DNA of 64,000 nt, taken from the NCBI GenBank assembly GCA_003989065.1, contig RXIW01000004.1, positions 1-64,000 of the forward strand. Direction: 5' to 3'. Below are positions 62,188 to 64,000 of this stretch, in pieces. Positions within the stretch are counted from its first letter, which is position 1, and every line of letters starts with the position of its first letter. A program made the position numbers and the translations under genes. Below the pieces are notes generated by a model, which had not been told where the DNA came from, ran no database searches, and saw only the letters and a program-made list of their open reading frames with translations. The stretch comes from Candidatus Competibacteraceae bacterium. Its GTDB lineage: Bacteria; Pseudomonadota; Gammaproteobacteria; Competibacterales; Competibacteraceae.

Positions 62188-64000
62188 ATGGATATCAAAG
62201 CCCGTCTTGAAAAGCTTGAGAAAGCGCGCGCCGCCGGCCAGTTGGACGATGCCGAACTGTCACGTCTTCGGGAAGAACTGCTGAACAGGGCTGTGATGGC
62301 CGAGGATGGTTGGGATGACCCGCCGTCCTCGGTAGCAGGCCCGGCGTCGGGCTCCCTGGAAGAGTCGGCTGCAGAAGCGCGCCCCGCCATGGACAATATC
62401 GCATCGGCCACTCTGGCAGTAGGCATGGTGATCGGGCCACCCGAGCGGCGAATGCGGCTGCTGCACGATCTCAGCGGCAAAGGCGCCATCTGGCTGGCGC
62501 GGGTGGTGGCCGCGCCGATGCCGGGCAACGGGGCCGACGATGAATTCCGGGCGATCAAAATCTTCCTGCCGAGCGGCTATGGGGCGCGCGACGCCGAACG
62601 CGAAATTCGCATGCAGCGGGCCGATCTGATTGGACTGCGCACCTATCTGACCAAGGTCCGGGCTCGGGTGGAGCTGGCCGCTAAGCTGTCGCACCCGAAC
62701 ATCGCCGATGTCTACGGTTGGCGTTATGGCGCGGATGGCTGGCCTTTCGCTGAGATGGAATATGCCGACCATCTCCATGGCCACAGCCTGGCGCACTTGT
62801 TGCGCGAGCGAAAAGGAGAAGGAGTCGACTGGAATACCCTTATGGCGTGGCTGCGTCCAGTGGCCGACGCCCTGGATTATGCCCGTCGGGAACATCGGCT
62901 GGCGCATCAGCACCTGGACGCGGATACGGTTTTCGTCGCCAATTCGGGCGCGGTCAAACTGTTGAGCTTCGGCGTGGCGGCCGAAACGCGGGAGCCGCGC
63001 AGCCTCCTGTCCAGCGCGGGCGGCGTCAGCGCTGAGGGGGCCAGCGAATCCAACGTGCTCGAAACCGCTTTCCGGCGCGACGTCTTCGCCCTGGCGCTCC
63101 TGGTCTATCAATTGTTGGCGGGTCGTAGCGCCTATGAAGCTCAGCCGCCGCAATCCTCGACCCCGTTGCCGCGTCCCGGCGGCTTGACGGACGAGACCTG
63201 GCGAGTCTTGCGGCAGGGCTTGGCGTATCCGAGCGAGCTTTGCCCGACCGACGCTGGTCGATTCCTCAGCATGCTGGCCGAGGCGCAACAGCCGGCGGCG
63301 GCTGCGCGGCCGGGTCGCGGTCTGGCTGTGCAAAGAAAGCGCATCATGCAGGTGGCGGGGCTGGCCGTACTGGTGGCCTTGGCAGGCTATTGGCTGGTGG
63401 CCCAGATCGAACGGACCCTGCAACCCGCCCAGTCGAACCTGGCGTCAACCTATGACGACGGAGAAGTCCAGCCGGGAGGATCGGGTTTACAACCGTCGTC
63501 GGCCGGCAGGACCGCCAACCTGCAGGCTGCGGAGAGCGAAGCCGACCTGCGCGCTTTCGAATCGGCGCGGCGGATGGATACCCTATTGGCGTATCGCCTC
63601 TATCTGCAACGTTGTCCGCGCTGCGGTTTCGGCCAGGAGGCCCATGCGGCGATCGATCATCTGGAAAGCCAGGAGAAAATCGCCAAGCTCAAGGCCGATT
63701 TCGAGACGTTGGCGTTGTCCCTGGAGCATGAAAATCGCGAAGATCGTGGCGATGAGGCGCTGTCCCGCCTGAACTCACTAGCAGCGGTGGCTCCCGCCGA
63801 TCCCAGCGTGGCAGCCGGTCGGCGCCGTCTGGCGCTGGCCTGGGTCGCGCTGGCGCAGGCCAGTCTTGCCAAGTCGGAATTGAACGAAGCCCGCAGGCGA
63901 TTGAAGAAAGCCCGCCTGGTGCAACCGGATTTGCCCGAAGTGATGACGCTGTCCCAACAGTTGGAGCAGGCCGATGTGGCGGAGCAGACCAGGCAGACCG
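62188..64000 (+). CDS. Membrane-anchored protein kinase-like protein, probable pseudokinase (partial)
   Basis: The frame is open from the ATG at 62188 to the right edge, at least 604 residues, and is cut by the window. Residues about 5-35 (LEKARAAGQLDDAELSRLREELL) resemble a SHOCT-like helix pair. The kinase fold spans about 90-370. It has the glycine loop GKGAIWLARV and ATP lysine in FRAIKIFL (about 124). The catalytic loop reads AHQHLDADTVF (about 239-249) instead of HRDLKPEN, and the DFG site reads LSFG (about 260). A membrane segment lies near 390-408 (AGLAVLVALAGYWLVAQI), then a helical tail resembling tandem repeats. Both catalytic aspartates are lost, so phosphotransfer is doubtful. 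The divergent neighbour is a PP2C. Confidence 0.85.
   Translation, partial: MDIKARLEKLEKARAAGQLDDAELSRLREELLNRAVMAEDGWDDPPSSVAGPASGSLEESAAEARPAMDNIASATLAVGMVIGPPERRMRLLHDLSGKGAIWLARVVAAPMPGNGADDEFRAIKIFLPSGYGARDAEREIRMQRADLIGLRTYLTKVRARVELAAKLSHPNIADVYGWRYGADGWPFAEMEYADHLHGHSLAHLLRERKGEGVDWNTLMAWLRPVADALDYARREHRLAHQHLDADTVFVANSGAVKLLSFGVAAETREPRSLLSSAGGVSAEGASESNVLETAFRRDVFALALLVYQLLAGRSAYEAQPPQSSTPLPRPGGLTDETWRVLRQGLAYPSELCPTDAGRFLSMLAEAQQPAAAARPGRGLAVQRKRIMQVAGLAVLVALAGYWLVAQIERTLQPAQSNLASTYDDGEVQPGGSGLQPSSAGRTANLQAAESEADLRAFESARRMDTLLAYRLYLQRCPRCGFGQEAHAAIDHLESQEKIAKLKADFETLALSLEHENREDRGDEALSRLNSLAAVAPADPSVAAGRRRLALAWVALAQASLAKSELNEARRRLKKARLVQPDLPEVMTLSQQLEQADVAEQTRQT

Overview
The window is GC-rich chromosomal DNA from a proteobacterium, most likely a gammaproteobacterium. 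HrpA, BipA/TypA, an entericidin-type lipoprotein, a YdcH-type DUF465 protein and a TAT-exported high-potential iron-sulfur protein (HiPIP) all fit. HiPIP, an acetate permease of the SatP type, PEP carboxylase and heavy signalling content would suit a Chromatiales or Competibacteraceae-like bacterium, but that placement is inference. I saw no tRNA, rRNA, CRISPR array, prophage or replication origin.

Layout. 0-1.4 kb: one complete ISAzo13-family insertion sequence. 1.5-5.4 kb: a compact thiamine thiazole operon on the minus strand (thiO-thiS-thiG-thiE-thiF). 5.5-9.7 kb: a minus-strand general L-amino-acid ABC transporter (aapJ-aapQ-aapM-aapP), with a strong hairpin after the binding-protein gene and a sigma-54-like element upstream. 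9.9-21.2 kb: mixed genes, namely a CgeB-like glycosyltransferase, a penicillin-acylase-family hydrolase, HiPIP, a GNAT/C39-peptidase fusion with an RLAN-RimK ATP-grasp ligase, argE, an AEC permease, and an MFS-PlsC fusion with a small DUF4124-like protein. 21.3-22.4 kb: a secreted cache-domain protein and an acetate transporter. 22.7-37.4 kb: a signalling island with a REC-EAL-REC c-di-GMP phosphodiesterase, two hybrid histidine kinases ending in HPt domains (about 1616 and 1991 residues), and a REC-HD-GYP protein.

37.6-43.9 kb holds housekeeping genes (bipA, a cold-shock protein, hrpA). 44.0-48.2 kb is a minus-strand set of VWA protein, PP2C phosphatase and kinase-HhH protein followed by a TetR regulator. 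It matches the E. coli YegL/YegK/YegI and TerY-type triads. 48.5-54.3 kb encodes a secreted glycoside-hydrolase-like protein and a membrane GH18-like/NodB/GT2 fusion, probably for making and trimming an exopolysaccharide. 54.4-60.5 kb: ppc, pgi, an entericidin-like lipoprotein, a DUF465 protein and mtnD. 60.5-64.0 kb: a second protein-phosphorylation locus, with a small membrane protein, a PP2C phosphatase and, divergently, a kinase-fold protein that runs off the right edge. That last protein lacks the HRD and DFG aspartates, so it looks like a membrane-anchored pseudokinase.

The least-described parts are the pseudokinase/PP2C locus, the GNAT-C39/RimK pair and the VWA-PP2C-kinase triad. Promoter and terminator calls were made by eye and are tentative.
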